Below are positions 1 through 13,537 of a stretch of 64,000 nucleotides of DNA, in pieces. A model generated the notes under the pieces. That model was not told where the DNA came from, ran no database searches, and worked only from the letters and a program-made list of their open reading frames with translations. Each line of letters opens with the position of its first letter. Position 1 is the stretch's first letter. The stretch comes from Onchocerca volvulus. Lineage: Eukaryota; Nematoda; Chromadorea; Rhabditida; Onchocercidae. The translations under genes and the position numbers were made by a program. The stretch lies in assembly GCA_000499405.2 (NCBI GenBank), contig HG738140.1:1176188-1240187 (forward strand), written 5' to 3'.

Positions 1-594
1 GCAGTAAATATTGTTAAAAAATAAATAACATAAATGATTAATCTATTTATCGATTATAACTTCCTGCTTTTTTTCCTTTTTTTTTTTTTGTTTTCTATGA
101 TATTTATATTTAACTCTCGCCAATTAAATAGAAAGAAAACATTTGCTATATTAAAAAAAAAAAAAAAAAAAATTTATAGGCGAATTTTGGCCCAAATTCG
201 CTAGTATTATTACAAAATGATTTAATCGATGATAAAATTCTTGCAAATGAAATTAATGAAATTAAGTAATTTTTGCAGCATAAATTGCTAGAAATATTAG
301 AAAACAAAATTAAGCCCACCAAAAGTAGAAAACAAAATTAAGGCAACTATAATAGAATTTGTCGATTTGGGGATGAAAACAATGCGAAGATTGCGTTGAA
401 GAAAGTTGGAAACTAATGCTTGATTGAGTTGAAAATAATTTTTTAACTCATTTCCTCTAAATATTGGGGAAAAAAAAAAAAAAAAAAAAAGAAAGAAACA
501 ATTTCTCCTGAAAAGATTATGCATTTCGAGAGAAATTGGAAAAAAATCGACTGCGAAAAGACACACTTATTTTGTTTACTTTCTCGACATATAA

Positions 595-596
<2 letters not shown>

Positions 597-632
<36 letters not shown>
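597..632. repeat. (AT)n microsatellite
   Basis: An uninterrupted run of about 18 AT units. It is followed by CA-rich sequence with repeated CCCACGC (see 711-762). Confidence 0.95.
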
Positions 633-635
<3 letters not shown>

Positions 636-710
636 GATTTATCGAGATTTGAACATACATCAATACATACACATACATATCTACCCCGTATAAATCAATA
701 ATTACCTATC

Positions 711-762
711 GCCCACGCATATCAATTATACCACCCACGCACACACGTTTATACACCCACGC
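711..762. repeat. CCCACGC-containing CA-rich repeat
   Basis: CCCACGC occurs three times, near 712, 733 and 756, separated by about 21-23 bases of CA-rich sequence. The reverse-complement version of the motif recurs near 9,975-10,040. Confidence 0.7.
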
Positions 763-3362
763 AAAAGCAAGAAAGATAAATTTTTAACTTTTGCTCTTTT
801 TAATTAGCAAAAATTTTACAAATATCTCATCATAAAAGAAATTATTGGCCAAAATCAATAAATTTGTTGAATTGAATCGTTCAAATTTTTTTTTTTTTTT
901 ATTCGGCTAATATATGCAATATTATCTTCTTTAGCCTGAAATTCCCACATAGCCAGTATCGTCTAATTGATCCAACAGTTAGAAATTTTAATAAATTCGG
1001 ATATGAAATTTTTCAAATCGAATTTTTGCAAAAAAATCAATAAAGCATATTGAAATTTTGCTAACAAGAGAATTATTAATTCTTATATGAATATTAAATT
1101 TCAATTTTGCTAAATATTTTAGATGTTTAAAAAGTTCGAAATTATTTTGTAACATCGATGAAAAGATAAAAATATCAGATTTGTGCAAATATTTACTGTA
1201 TTATGGTTGCAATAATATGGCAGTTATTGTTTGAGAAATAATCTAGATTACAAAAATTTCGGATACAGTAATGCTGGTAAGCTAGGTGCGGTTGAGAAAT
1301 GGATTACGGTATAGGAATTCGCATAGAATTGTATTAATTATAAGAATATATTTATAAGAATTATTCGAATATTTACTGTATTATGATTTTAGTAATATGC
1401 TAGATATAGTTCAGCAAATTTCGAATGCTTTTGCGATGTATCGAATTTGGTCGTAAAATAATTTACCGTCTATGGATTCGCAAATTTTGGAATGCAAAAA
1501 TGCAAAGAATGCAAGCAATTACAAATAAAAAAAATGGAAAAAAAGAATAAAATATACTAAAATACACTTATACTCATATCCAAAACAATAAATATCAAGA
1601 AATGCCCATTCAAAAAAAAAAAAAAAATAGTACCAATACGTAAAGTTAAAGCTACTTCATTCATCAAAAATCTCAATCAATGCGAAAAAAATATTACGAA
1701 CCTAGAAAATTACTCTCAAGAATGATCCTACTAAAAACAAAAAAAAGAAAAAGCCAAAAAATTATCAACAGCCCTAAGCAATCATCCAATCAAGAAAATT
1801 AGTAAGAAAAAACAAAAAACCTAAACAAGCTCAAGATCTAAAAAACAAACGAAATCAACAATCCACTCATCCGATAAAAACTGCAAGAAAAAAAATAGCA
1901 AAAATTGACAAAAGAAAAAAAAAACACGAGATTGAAAATGAGTTGATGACTAAAACTAGTAATTAAAACATCAACAAAATAAACTACCTAAAAAGCCTAA
2001 TCTATTAAACTTACATAATTCCATATCAAATAAATAAAAAAAAAAATCAAATAAAAGAAAATAACAAAAATCGCTTTGAAAAAAATTCAAATCTTTTTTA
2101 AATATTATTCTAAAAAAAATTTAAACTAAATAAGCACAACACAAAAATAATAAAAGATAAATCAAAAAAAAGCAGAAAATCGGTAAAAAAAAAAAGAAAA
2201 AATCAACAAACACTTATTAACATAGCAAAAACGAAATCGAGGATATGTCCAACGAGAAAAAAAAAATAATAATCAAACATACAACAAAATAATTAAAAAA
2301 AAGTAAGTAAAAAAACTAATATTAAAAAATATACTAGAAATTAAACATCCAAAATGAAAACAAATCACCATATTCATCAAAAAAATAAAGCAGCAAAATG
2401 TACTAACGAAAATATTTTTCAACAGCTGGGCTCGGCCTTTGGTTGGCTCACTATTAAGCCACTTATACATTTAATTAAATATTCAATCATATGAGCATAT
2501 ATTTTGATTGATTTTTTGCAAATATATAATAAAATACGAAAAAAAATTGGGTAATTTTTTGTTGGTAAAATAAAAAAAAAAAAATAATAATTTCACAAAA
2601 AGCAACAATCACATAACAGACAAAATGTAAATTTTACGAACAAAAAATTCATGCAACATTTATTCGAACTTATTTATACGAGAACTGTTGAATAAGTTTG
2701 CACTTAGGCTTGCATAAAGTTGCAGCAAACTTTTGCTATGTCATGAAAATTACTAAATATTGTAAATTCGTTTTAAAAAAAAAAAAAAAAAGTCACGTAA
2801 TTTTCAATTATAATATCAATCGATTAAGGTGAAAAAAAAGACGATTCTTTTTCAAAAAAAAAAAAAAGAAAGAATTCAGCATCAATCAATTTTTGAGAAA
2901 AAGTAACTAAGAAGGAATAATTTGTGAATGAAAGAGAGAAAAATTCCATATCATTACGGGAATTGCTAACAACGACAAAACACAAATAGCGAAACAATTA
3001 AAAACTTTCTTTTTGCAGTTTATTTATCTCAATCCGTAAATTATCCTTAAAAGCTAAGAGCTTGAAAGTAAAAAGAAAAAAAAAAAGGAAAAGAAAAGAA
3101 AAGTAAAATAAAGTAGAATGATTTCATGTTTGTTTACTTCATATCAAAATTATTCAACTATCATTTGATGTTTTTTTTTTCTTTCTTTATCAATTAATTA
3201 GCAAGTTTAAAAAGAAAGGAAAAAGTTTATAATTGGATAGACTAAATTATCCAATTTATTGATAAGTAAATGAATGATATTATCAATTGATAAATGATAG
3301 CATTTATGATATTTTAGTGCATTTTTTGTTTGATATTCAACTTAAAAAATGCAAACAAGTTT

Positions 3363-3486
3363 GATTATAATCCAAAATTACTTGATCATGATTTGAAGCC
3401 ATTTTATGGTTCAAAATACTGCTATTAAGGGATATAATCTAAAAAATATTCGTCATAATTCGAAGCCATGATATAGTCCAAATTAT
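3363..3486. repeat. Diverged two-copy tandem repeat, about 68 bp
   Basis: Two imperfect copies begin near 3363 and 3431. Both carry a GATTATAATCCAAAA-like start and a later GAAGCCATNATATNGT-like block. They lie just before a 26-base T run. Confidence 0.55.
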
Positions 3487-3615
3487 TGATTACAATTTGG
3501 TTCACTTTTTTTTTTTTTTTTTTTTTTTTTTTGTTAATTTAATAATGAGTAAATCTGAACAAATATTGATAGCAAAATTCGAAAGTTAATGATAGAAATT
3601 ACCGAAAAAAAAAAA

Positions 3616-3740
3616 CTTAAATATTCCAAGTTCTGTAAGTTCCATTATTTATAGAGCAATAGAATTTATCAAAAAATAAATAAATAAACAACTTCTTAAA
3701 TATTCCAAGTACTATAAATTCCATTTCCTAAATGATACAA
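3616..3740. repeat. Diverged two-copy tandem repeat, 78-bp period
   Basis: CTTAAATATTCCAAGT starts at 3616 and again at 3694, and each is followed by a related TTCCATT-containing stretch. Confidence 0.65.
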
Positions 3741-4004
3741 ATTTGACAAAAATCAGAATTTTATCCGTTTAAAATTACACAGATAATTAAAAAATTTTTT
3801 AAATTTATCTATCAAAAAATCATCAAATTTTTAAAATTTCTATGATAACGTCTATTTCTAATGATTTAAGCATATCTTAGCTGTACAAAATTAATTATTA
3901 TCTTAACTGGAAAAATTTTTTTCAAAATGCTTATTCATCAAAATAATAAAATATTCTTAACGATGCTGATTAAATCAAAAACTTCAAAAACTTAATCGTG
4001 CCAA

Positions 4005-4345
4005 ACATGAGAATTTAAATAAGAGGACATAGCTAGGAAAATTTTTGAAATAAATAAAATATGAATACTTAAAATAATCAGAATGCTTTCCCTTGAAAAA
4101 TAAAAAATTCATTTTTTTCAGGTATTTACAAATTCTGCACTGAAAAGAAAAAAATTTACGTTTGTTTTTCTCAATTATTTTGAAGATAATGCTAGGCATG
4201 AGAATTAAACTTAGACGTACTTGAAATCATCAGATGTTTTCACTTGAGAAAAAAAAAATTTTTATTTTTCAGGTATTTACAAAGTCTATATTGAAAAAAA
4301 AAAAAAAAAACTTGTTCATTTTTCTCAACTATTTTGAGCATAGAG
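4005..4345. repeat. Diverged tandem duplication with splice-acceptor-like core
   Basis: Copy 1 runs about 4005-4195 and copy 2 about 4196-4345; copy 2 lacks about 37 bases near its start. Both share CATGAGAATT at the left, a TTTTTCAGGTATTTACAAA core and a TTTTTCTCAA...ATTTTGA right end. The core resembles a nematode 3' splice site, but no open frame follows in either copy. Confidence 0.65.
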
Positions 4346-5406
4346 CAACATTTGATAATATCGAATCAAATTTTTTATCATTTATTCATTAAAAATTCTT
4401 ATCGATTTTAATTTTTTTTAAAGATTTAAAAAGGTGGTATAATAATTCTATTTCAGATCAAGAAATAAATTGATTATTAGCTTTTTCTTTTATTTATTTC
4501 AAATATCCGATCACTCATTTTCATTTATTACAGGTGTGATAGATATCTAAAGAAAATAGGTAAATTAAATTAAAAACACGCATTTTTTCGAATGCAACAT
4601 TTTATTCAAATTTCAAAGCAATAAGTGAAGAACTTGCAAAGTTATATGAGGAGTATCAACGATGACTTACATTTTTATTTATGTAAATTAATTTAATAAA
4701 ATATTTGATTATTTAATTGTAGGAAAATAATATTTTAATGATATTCGATTAAAAAATTTAGAATCTAAAAGAAAAAAATAACCTAAATTTTTTTTTGCAA
4801 AAATTTCTGCTTTTTTTTTTTTTTTTTTTTTTTTTAAGAAGTTACATATTTTAAGTTAAAAAATTTTCATTGTTGTTAATTGATTCTATGAAGCATGAAA
4901 AAGTTTTTTGATAATATTTTCCATTTGAGCTGAATATTTATGCTTATTTAATATGCAGAAAGAAGAAATGCATTAAGCTCTTTTAATTTGTCAGGAATTC
5001 GAAACTTTTCTTGCCTTTTCATTTCTTTTTTTCTTTTTTAATGTCCAAAATAATTTCTGGCCAGTTAAAATTAGAAACTTTTTTGTAGATTTTGGTTTTT
5101 TTTTCTATCTTAGATGTTGAAATAAAGATGGAAGAAAAAATGAATAAAGTAAGGAATAAGGCAAACATTAATTTTTTTTTTTCATTTCTTGCTAATTACT
5201 ATCATTATTATCATCATAATTATTGCTAACATTTTTACGATGAAAACAGTGATTTATCATAATCATTTATTATCATTTATAGTCTTCGGGCTGAAGAAAA
5301 ATATCCAAAATTTGAAATGTTCAATAAATTAATCATTATTGAATTGAGCATTGAATTGAATAATTTAGATTCTATTGAAAATAAAAACGATAAAATTCTA
5401 CGATGG

Positions 5407-5446
<40 letters not shown>

Positions 5447-7623
5447 TGTTTAAGTAGTTATTCAGAACAGTTTATATATAAATCACTTTAATTAGTATTT
5501 CGGAAAATAAACAAGATATAAATAAATTGCAAGTATAAGCAGTTAATTACTTCTTTAATTTTAACACCTGTAATTACTTTCTTGATTTGCTGAGATATCT
5601 GAGATATCTCGGGTATGCGAATTATATTAGATCCTATCATTTATTCTATTTTCTCGTATGATTATCAATTCAAGATAAGATATGATCACATCATTGCTAA
5701 TCAGCGAAAAATAAAATTAGATTTTTTGAATTAAATTTTAATGAAGTTAGACATGCTTGTGCATTTGAAATTTAAGTAATTTCATATATCTCATTTACAT
5801 TTAAAATACAATATGATAAAGTAAAAATTTTTGCACTTTATCAATTTCAATTATTAGTAATGAAGTAATTCAATTTTGAATACTTGAACTTATCAAATCA
5901 AAGATCATTTCAAGTTTTAGCAAAGTGAAAGCTGAAAATATGCCTCAAATATTCGAATAAAATTCATTCATTTTGAAACTAATAGATAAGCAATATAATA
6001 ATTAAAATAGAAGTAAATTACTTTGATCCAATTTTGCAAATATAATCGATTAATGAATCTTAGTTTTGCAATTTTAACAGTATTCTTTTTTTTTTTTTAA
6101 TAAATGGATTTATTTCATGATTAAAATAATTATTCGATCATGCATGGCCAAAAATTAGATTTCATTGCTAATTTAAAGTATTGCATAATTGATTTCATAT
6201 TTTTATTCAAGTATAAAGATATGAAATCATACATAAAAATATGAAAATCATACGTCATTTTGCAAATATCAGATGAAATCATTGAAATTTATCACAACAT
6301 AAGTTGATAAAAAAAAAAAAACCTTTAATAAAGCGCATGCATAAAAGAATGTTTGAGTGCAACTTAATTTATCGGCATGTGAAAAATGCATTACTAAATA
6401 ATTGGGATATTATATTTTATCGATTAGCTCAGAAAATGGGAGAAATGTTTGAAAAAATTTTATAACAAAAATTTTAAACAATAGTTTGTTTCTTTTTTTA
6501 TCCTAAATTTTACCTCTCACTAAATTAAACCTGATGCATTTTATAAATTTCATTTTTTTTTTATCTAGAATTCCATTGAAATAAAAATTCTACGAATAAA
6601 TTTTATTTATTTCAGCTAAATTAACAGGTTTAAGTCGCCTATATTTATAATCGATTATTAATTTTAATTGAAATAAAAAATAGAAAATAAAGTAATGATA
6701 ACGATTATTTCCAATAAATAATTGATTATTCTTATTGCAACAAATGCTATGCCGATCAGATGTTATAATTAGAAGAAAAGATACTGTAATCGCATCCTTC
6801 TTTACCGTTAATAGAATTTCGAATATTGCTATTGTTTAATTTTTCATATTTTCTCAGATAAAATCAAGTAAAATATGGAATTGTTAAGAAAAAAATTCAA
6901 TTAAATTATTATTAATTAATGCTACATTTGCAAACTTCATACTTTCGTAACTTTCAGTTATCTTAAATTTTGAAAAATTTCGTGTACATTGTAAGCTTTA
7001 ATTCTTAATTTTAAAATAATTAAATGTTTTGATTGATCAATGATCAAAAAGTACTTCTATTTTATGTCGTATTTATGTGTCCATTCTATGATTCTGATAT
7101 AATTGTGTTATTAAAAATTATGATTTATAGTACGAAATTTCATTCAAATTCTAAAAAAAAAAAAAAAAAAAAAAGACATAACTTGAAATATAATGAACAA
7201 TAAAAGGGCAAATATCATCATATTATCACACATGGGAGATTTTCAATTCATTGAAATTCCAGTTTAAAATTTTAATTTAAAAACCAAATGATCCGTAATG
7301 TATGTGCTATTTTGTATTATCATTGAGAGAACAAAAAAAAAAAAAAAAAAAAACGAAATTATTAGTTGTAAACATTAATTTAAAAAGTTTAAGTTAGAAT
7401 GGAAGATATTATCGGCGATGTTTTTCTCGGAAAAAGATTATTTCTTTTTTTTTTTTTTTTTTTTTATTCAAAAATAACATATCATATCGGAAATCGGAAA
7501 ACATCCAATTATTAGGGGAGGCATTTTGTTTTTGAATTCTTTTCTTTTATTCGTCCAAATGAAGATATTTATCATTTTATCGAGACTTTTTGAAAATTTA
7601 CTTTTTTATTTGTATTTTCATAT

Positions 7624-7672
7624 CCACGTGAAAATCTTATATATACGTGAATTCACGTGTGATCACGTATAC
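7624..7672. promoter_or_regulatory. Cluster of CACGTG/ACGTGA motifs with a 14-bp palindrome
   Basis: Within about 50 bases there are CCACGTG, a perfect palindrome ACGTGAATTCACGT (7645-7658), TCACGTGT and GATCACGTATAC. CACGTG is the classical bHLH E-box core, but no gene lies nearby, so any regulatory role is a guess. Confidence 0.3.
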
Positions 7673-9576
7673 AACCTAATTCAAGTTCTTATAAGGTTTA
7701 AATTCATCAGATTAAAGAAAAATAGCTCTAATCTTTTTCTTCCTCATTCTAATTCAGTTTTCAATTTTTTTCCTTTTTTTTTTTCTTCAACTTTCCTTTT
7801 TGAAATTATTGATCGAACAAAATTAACAATAACAAGAACAAAAAATCATAAAGTAATATCTGAGATGGAGAAAATATCAATATATTCGTTTGTCAAATGT
7901 CAAAATTCGAAATGTCAAACGACAATATTACGACGAATTGAAACTTCAAAATGGGGAGTGCAGCTTGATTAATGATTCAATCAGTTGCTAAATAAACTTA
8001 AAAACATATGAAGGCTTTCATCATAAATTATTGTCAAAAAGATCATATTTTATGATCGAAAAAAGCTAAAAATCCCTTGGGAGATTGATAGCTTACATCA
8101 AATAACTTCATGAAATTTCGACAACTTTTATGATATCTTTTTAAAGTAAAAATAAAAAAAAATAATATTTCAAGCATAACTGGAAAAACGTGCAAAAATG
8201 GCTTTGTCTCATTAGTTTTTCTAATTTTTTAATTGAAATCTTTCATGAGAAATATGTATTTGAGGACAAGAAAATTCAAGCAGAAAATCCGGTCAAAACC
8301 CAGTCATCCAATTATAAAATTCAGCCATCACTGTTAACTTCCGATTGAATATCTTGGCATGAAAAAATTAGAATAAAGCTAATAAGCATTATAAAAAAAG
8401 TATTTCAAGTTTGTTTTTCTTCAAAAAAGTGCAGTCAAATAAATTAAACTTATTAAATAGTAGATGGCAATTAGTTGAGACGGAAATTAAACTTGGTGTA
8501 GAAATATGTACATCAAAGAGAACACACATAAACTAATTAATTGAACTATTTGAAATATTGCAATCAGCTAAAATAATTTAGAATTTACTTTATTTTTTTT
8601 TTTGTAAGAGTTTTGAAATCATGACTGGGATAAAAAATCACGAGAAAAAAATTTGTAAAATTTGTTAAATTGTTAAATTTCAAGTTAAAAATTTTAATCA
8701 GGATTCTTTATTGTCTCCGAAATTTAAATTAGATTGGCTAAGTATTCATTTTTAATTTTTATAACATTTATAATATTTGAACATTATGGAAATATATTTC
8801 TGGCAAAATTGATTCAAGGTAAGCATCGTAATTCGCTGTTGTTAAAAGAAATGATATACCATAATAAGTAATAAAAAATAATGAAATGAAAGTAAGAAAT
8901 TGAATTGAACTGAAGGAATTGAATTGAATAAATTTTAAACTGAAAATTATGCGATGAGAGCAGAGATTGAATTTTGTAAGACATTTCAGGTAAATTGCAT
9001 GTAACTTGGTGCATGCATCAATTTTTATTCTTTGAAAATGTCATGAAATTTCAAAATCTTCCACTTAATCTTCCATTTAGTTATTCATTTATTAGTCATT
9101 TGCTAAAAGCATGCTGAAAATTTTTATAAATACATGATTAAAAAATTATAGGAAATTGAAATTAGATGGATTTGAGTAAATTTAATTTGAATAAAATTAT
9201 TTGAACAAGCAAATTATAAGGTGAACATTATGCAAAAAAAGGCAACGACTGAATGATTTTTATAATTTATATATTTGATGAACTTATATATATTTGAAAT
9301 TATCGATTTGATTATTTTATCAATAGAATTCATGAAAATCTTGTTTCAGTCCCAAAACTTTTTTGCTAAATTAATTTTAAAATCCTTTCTTTTCATTTTT
9401 TTTTTTTCAAAAACACTAAAAAATAGGAAAAACTTTGTGAATGATATCGCATGATAGGATAATTAGCAAAAATAATTACTTATTAAAAGTAATGCAAATA
9501 TTTTTTGCAAATCATGCAAAAATTGGAAAAAAAAATGTAAATTTAATAGAAATAAGATATATTTGAAAATTTTTTA

Positions 9577-9840
9577 CCATTTTTTTTCTTCACAATTATC
9601 ACATGACAGCCAATTTCAGGACTGTTAATTATTTCCGATTTTGATTACTCATTTGCAAGCAAATTTCTAAAACGGTTATTTTTTTCCAAAAACACTACAA
9701 AAAGAAGGCGTAAATAAAAATCAGAATATGTACATCCTTTTTATAATTATCATGTGATAATCAATTTTAGGATTACCAATTATTTCCGGTTTTATTTACT
9801 TAATTACTTGTAAACAAATTATTGAAATAATTATCCGGTA
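9577..9840. repeat. Diverged two-copy tandem repeat, about 152-bp period
   Basis: Copies begin near 9577 and 9732. Shared landmarks are ATAATTATCANRTGA, AATTATTTCCG and the spacing to a final GTTAT/ATTAT block. A related piece with CAAAAACACTA occurs near 9407 and again near 9686. Confidence 0.55.
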
Positions 9841-9974
9841 ATTAATGAAAGAAAAAATTTGCAAAAACGAAAGAACGAAGTTGAAGATGAATAAGCTTCA
9901 TCCATCTATTGCTCAAATATGCTGCAAATAAAAGAAAACTAATAATTCTGCCGATAATCTATGCATATATATAT

Positions 9975-10040
9975 GTGAGTGGGTGGGCGTGCGTGAGTTG
10001 CGTGGGTGTACGTGTGGGTGTATTTCGAGTGGGCGTACAG
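9975..10040. repeat. GTGGGTG/GCGTGGG-rich repeat
   Basis: A G/T-rich patch with repeated GTGGGTGGGCG, GCGTGGGTGTACG and GTGGGCG. It is the reverse-complement counterpart of the CCCACGC patch at 711-762 and, like it, adjoins an (AT)n run. Confidence 0.7.
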
Positions 10041-10370
10041 AAATTTATTTTTGTAAGACAGAATTATTTACAAATTCATTTGTTGTTATTGTAAGTGTTG
10101 TTGTTGTGGAAAAAAAGAAAAATAAAAAAATAAAAGAAACCTTCTAGCAAAAGAAAGTTGATTTAATTTCATGCTAAAATGATCGTTTTAAACTCGTTTT
10201 TTTCTTTTCTTTTTTGCTTTTTTTCATACCAAAAAATTCATCTTTCCCATTTGCTTCCATTATAAGCCAACAAACTACCACTTAAAAGTCATCAGGAAAA
10301 GTGCTCCCAAGAGAAAATTCTCATTATTTATTCTAATTTTATTTTTATCCATCTATGAGACTAACAGATA

Positions 10371-10412
10371 GATTGATTGATTGACTGATTGATTGATAGA
10401 TCGATGGATCGA
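10371..10412. repeat. (GATT)n/(GATA)n microsatellite
   Basis: An imperfect GATT tetranucleotide run drifting into GATC/GATG units. Confidence 0.85.
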
Positions 10413-10634
10413 GGAAAAGTTGACATTTCTTCTCGTGTATATCTCAAAATTTTTTGAAGTTTTTTTTATAGTTTATTTCCTTATTGTTTTTTTTTTTTTT
10501 TTTTTTTGCATTTTTACTTTTTAAATGGCACACATTAAATGTACGTATTATTTTCAAACTAGCGTATGAATATTTAGAAATGAAGATTTTTATGCACTGT
10601 TTTTCGATAGCTTTACTGGAATTCATTTATTTTC

Positions 10635-10735
10635 ATTATCATTATCATCTATTTCTTATCATTTATCAACTTCATCCATTTCTTATCATTTATCAATCCA
10701 TTCATTCATCCATTCATGCATCCATTTATCCTTTA
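10635..10735. repeat. TTATCATT / CATTCATC simple repeat
   Basis: TTTCTTATCATTTATCAA occurs twice about 30 bases apart, followed by CATTCATC-type tetranucleotides. Confidence 0.75.
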
Positions 10736-12410
10736 ATTTTAATTTTCATGTCGATAACATGCCATCACGGGAATATTTCTAAAGAAAAAATATTACACTT
10801 ATCATTTTTATATGATTAAATATTAAATATATTTAAATAATTAACAAGAAAATCATATAAATTATTCAAATTTTCTACAAGAAAATCTTTTAAATCATAA
10901 AACTTTGTCTTTTACATGCATTTATCTGATGATAAATTAATTTTCAATAATTTAATTTAATGCATATAAAAGAAATCAATGATCAAATATTAAATGATAA
11001 AAAAGGACGAAAAATAACAATTTAAACCACAAAAAAAAAAGAACTGAAGAAAATTAATATTAATCAATCATAAATAATATATCAATTCAAATTTAGTTTA
11101 AAATATAAGCAATTTAATTTAAAATGCGAATAACATTAATAATATTTGCAGTAGATAAATTTCTCAAGTGTTCAAAAAAAAAAAAAAAATATGTAAATCC
11201 AAGAACATGATAATTTTTGTTTTTTTTTGTTGTTTTTTTTTTTCCAATTAATGCAAGAAAAAATTGAAAGTTTCGTTTTGTTCATATAAAACTTATCAAA
11301 TACTTGCATGACATATGAAAATATTAAGTAGAAGAATTAACAATTTAAGTTAATGTAAAAGCTAAAGTTGCTGAAATTGAATTAATATAATTTCATACAT
11401 TTGAAAAGGAGAAGTAATCTTTTCACATATTCCATTCGTAATCAAAAACGAACTGATAAATCAATATTTATGGTTCGAAAAAAAAAAGGTTTATATATTT
11501 CAAAGTTTTTCTTTTTTTTTGCAGCTTTAAGAACTTATAATTTCAATTTCCGATATTTTTGGCTGCCACATCAAAATAAATCAACTATTTTCGCATCAAT
11601 TTGGATGAATTGTAAGTTAACAAATAGTGGTAAACAAAAAAAAAAAATGAAATTAAAAAAAAAATACAAAAAAAAAGTCAGCGAATTAAATTGAAAGAAA
11701 GATTGAAAAAGATAAGAAGACTTTAAAAAAATAATCAAAATAGACATCTTTATCTTCCCTTTGATTCGAAATAACAAACTAAACGAACAAATAACGATTT
11801 ACGCAAAAAAAATCGATTTGAAAAAAATAAAAAAGTAGTTACAATGACTAGCAAATGCTCATTTCCTTTTTCGAAAAATTAAAGTGAAACAAATAAAATG
11901 AATTGAAACACTAAATGTTTGATTATTTTTCGCAAAATTTTTAACTTTGATTGTTTTTTCTTAGAGAGAATACGACTTGCAAAAATAGAAAACAAGAAAG
12001 AAAAAATTCAGCAAAAATGAAAGAAGTGGATAAAAAATAAAAATATAATAACAACATGATTCTTTCCAAAAAAAAAAAAAGAAAAAATTTGAAAAAACTC
12101 GAAAAGAAAAATTTATTCAAAAAAAAGAAATTATAAAGTAATCCCTATATCTTTGAAACAGAAAAGTTTGAATTATTAAAGTTAGAAATCATTATATACT
12201 GCTAATAAGCTATTTGAAGTGAATTAAATTTTAGAAAAAAAAATCAGTTCAAATAAAATTAATATCTCTTCGTATAACTTTTGGTCATAATTTCTGAAAT
12301 TATATTAACTCGAAAAAAAAATTAGTTTAGATTTGTTAAATAAAGTTAATAAATGAAAAAGTTTTTCTCATTTTTCTTTTCGATTTTTAGAAATTTCTGG
12401 AGAAAAAAAA

Positions 12411-12868
12411 AAATTTACCGTATAAAACGAAGAAAGTGCAAAGCATAGGAAGTGAAACTAGAAATTTGTAATAAAGAAAATAGAATTTTCAAAATTATCA
12501 TGACAACTTACTAAAAACAAGCTGCTAACTTGACAGAAACATTATCTTATCCTGAAATCGATTATTTTAATTACAAAATAAATTTACCGTATAATCGAAG
12601 AAAATTCAAGCTATTAAAAAGTGAAACTGAAATTTCTAGAAGTTTCCAACTTAACAGAACTTTGTCTCATCCTGAAATTCATAATTTTAAACTACGAAAT
12701 AAATTTACCGTATAACCGAAGAAAATGCCAAGGCATTCATAGGTGGTGAAACTAGAATTTATAATAAAGAGACTAAATTTTCTGGACTTATCTCGATAAC
12801 TTCATAACAACAGTTTGTAAACTTGATGGAACTTCTCTATGCCAAAATTGATTATTTTAACTAGTAAA
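12411..12868. repeat. Three-copy diverged tandem repeat (169/121/168 bp)
   Basis: Each unit starts with AAATTTACCGTATAA at 12411, 12580 and 12701. The units then share CGAAGAAA, GTGAAACT, AACTTGACAGAA-like, a CCTGAAAT-like block and ATTATTTTAA in order. The middle unit lacks about 48 bases present in the outer two. The small open frame across part of it is broken by stops. Confidence 0.8.
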
Positions 12869-13537
12869 CAGCTTTTAAACTATATTATATTATTTCCATA
12901 TTAGAATAAATTCAACATTATGTTTCAAAAAGCGCACAGAATAAGTTAAAATTAGAAAATTTTATGCAAAATTTCGAAATTTTCATTAAAAGCTTTCTGG
13001 GATTGATGTAGTTTTTAATTTAAAAACCATTTGAAATGGATCTTCAGAAGCGCACATTTTGAAATTTCAATTTTATGGAACTAAATCAAATAGGATGTTC
13101 TATTCGAGCAATAATAACAAGCAATTAAATTGTAAAAATAATCTGATAGAAAAAAAAAAGCAATATAAAGTTATGGATTTTATTTGAATAAAAGAATATA
13201 TGCTTTTGCTAAAATAAAAAAAAAAACTTTATTAATAAAATAAGTTGGCTGAATGAAATGAAAATGTATTAAAAAGTGACCAAAAGAAAATCGAATTTTT
13301 AAGTAAGGAACGTTTTTTTTTTTCTTCTTAAATTTCAAATTTGAAAAATTATTAAACTTTTTTTAAAACACAAATTTAAGCAGCATGTTATTTCATGATT
13401 GTAATATCGTTCTGTTTGGATAAAAGCATAGCAAACAATTTTGCTTGAATTCGAAAGTTTGAAATAATGTTTTGAAACATTTTTGCATGAAATTTCCACG
13501 CATGATTCACGTATGGAAGACTAATTATCCAGGAATT

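Noticed and set aside
2700..2712. TTAGGC, the nematode telomere unit
   Set aside because: A single copy only; no array.
7526..7972. 148-codon plus-strand ORF, the longest in the AT-rich desert
   Set aside because: Composition is driven by F, I, L, K and N, with long Phe/Ser runs from T-rich DNA. There is no domain, no plausible splice partners, and the frame spans an ACGTG motif cluster and homopolymers. I see chance opening rather than a gene.
11401..11694. 97-codon plus-strand ORF rich in Lys and Phe
   Set aside because: Contains runs translated from poly(A) and poly(T) and no recognisable feature; typical AT-rich noise.
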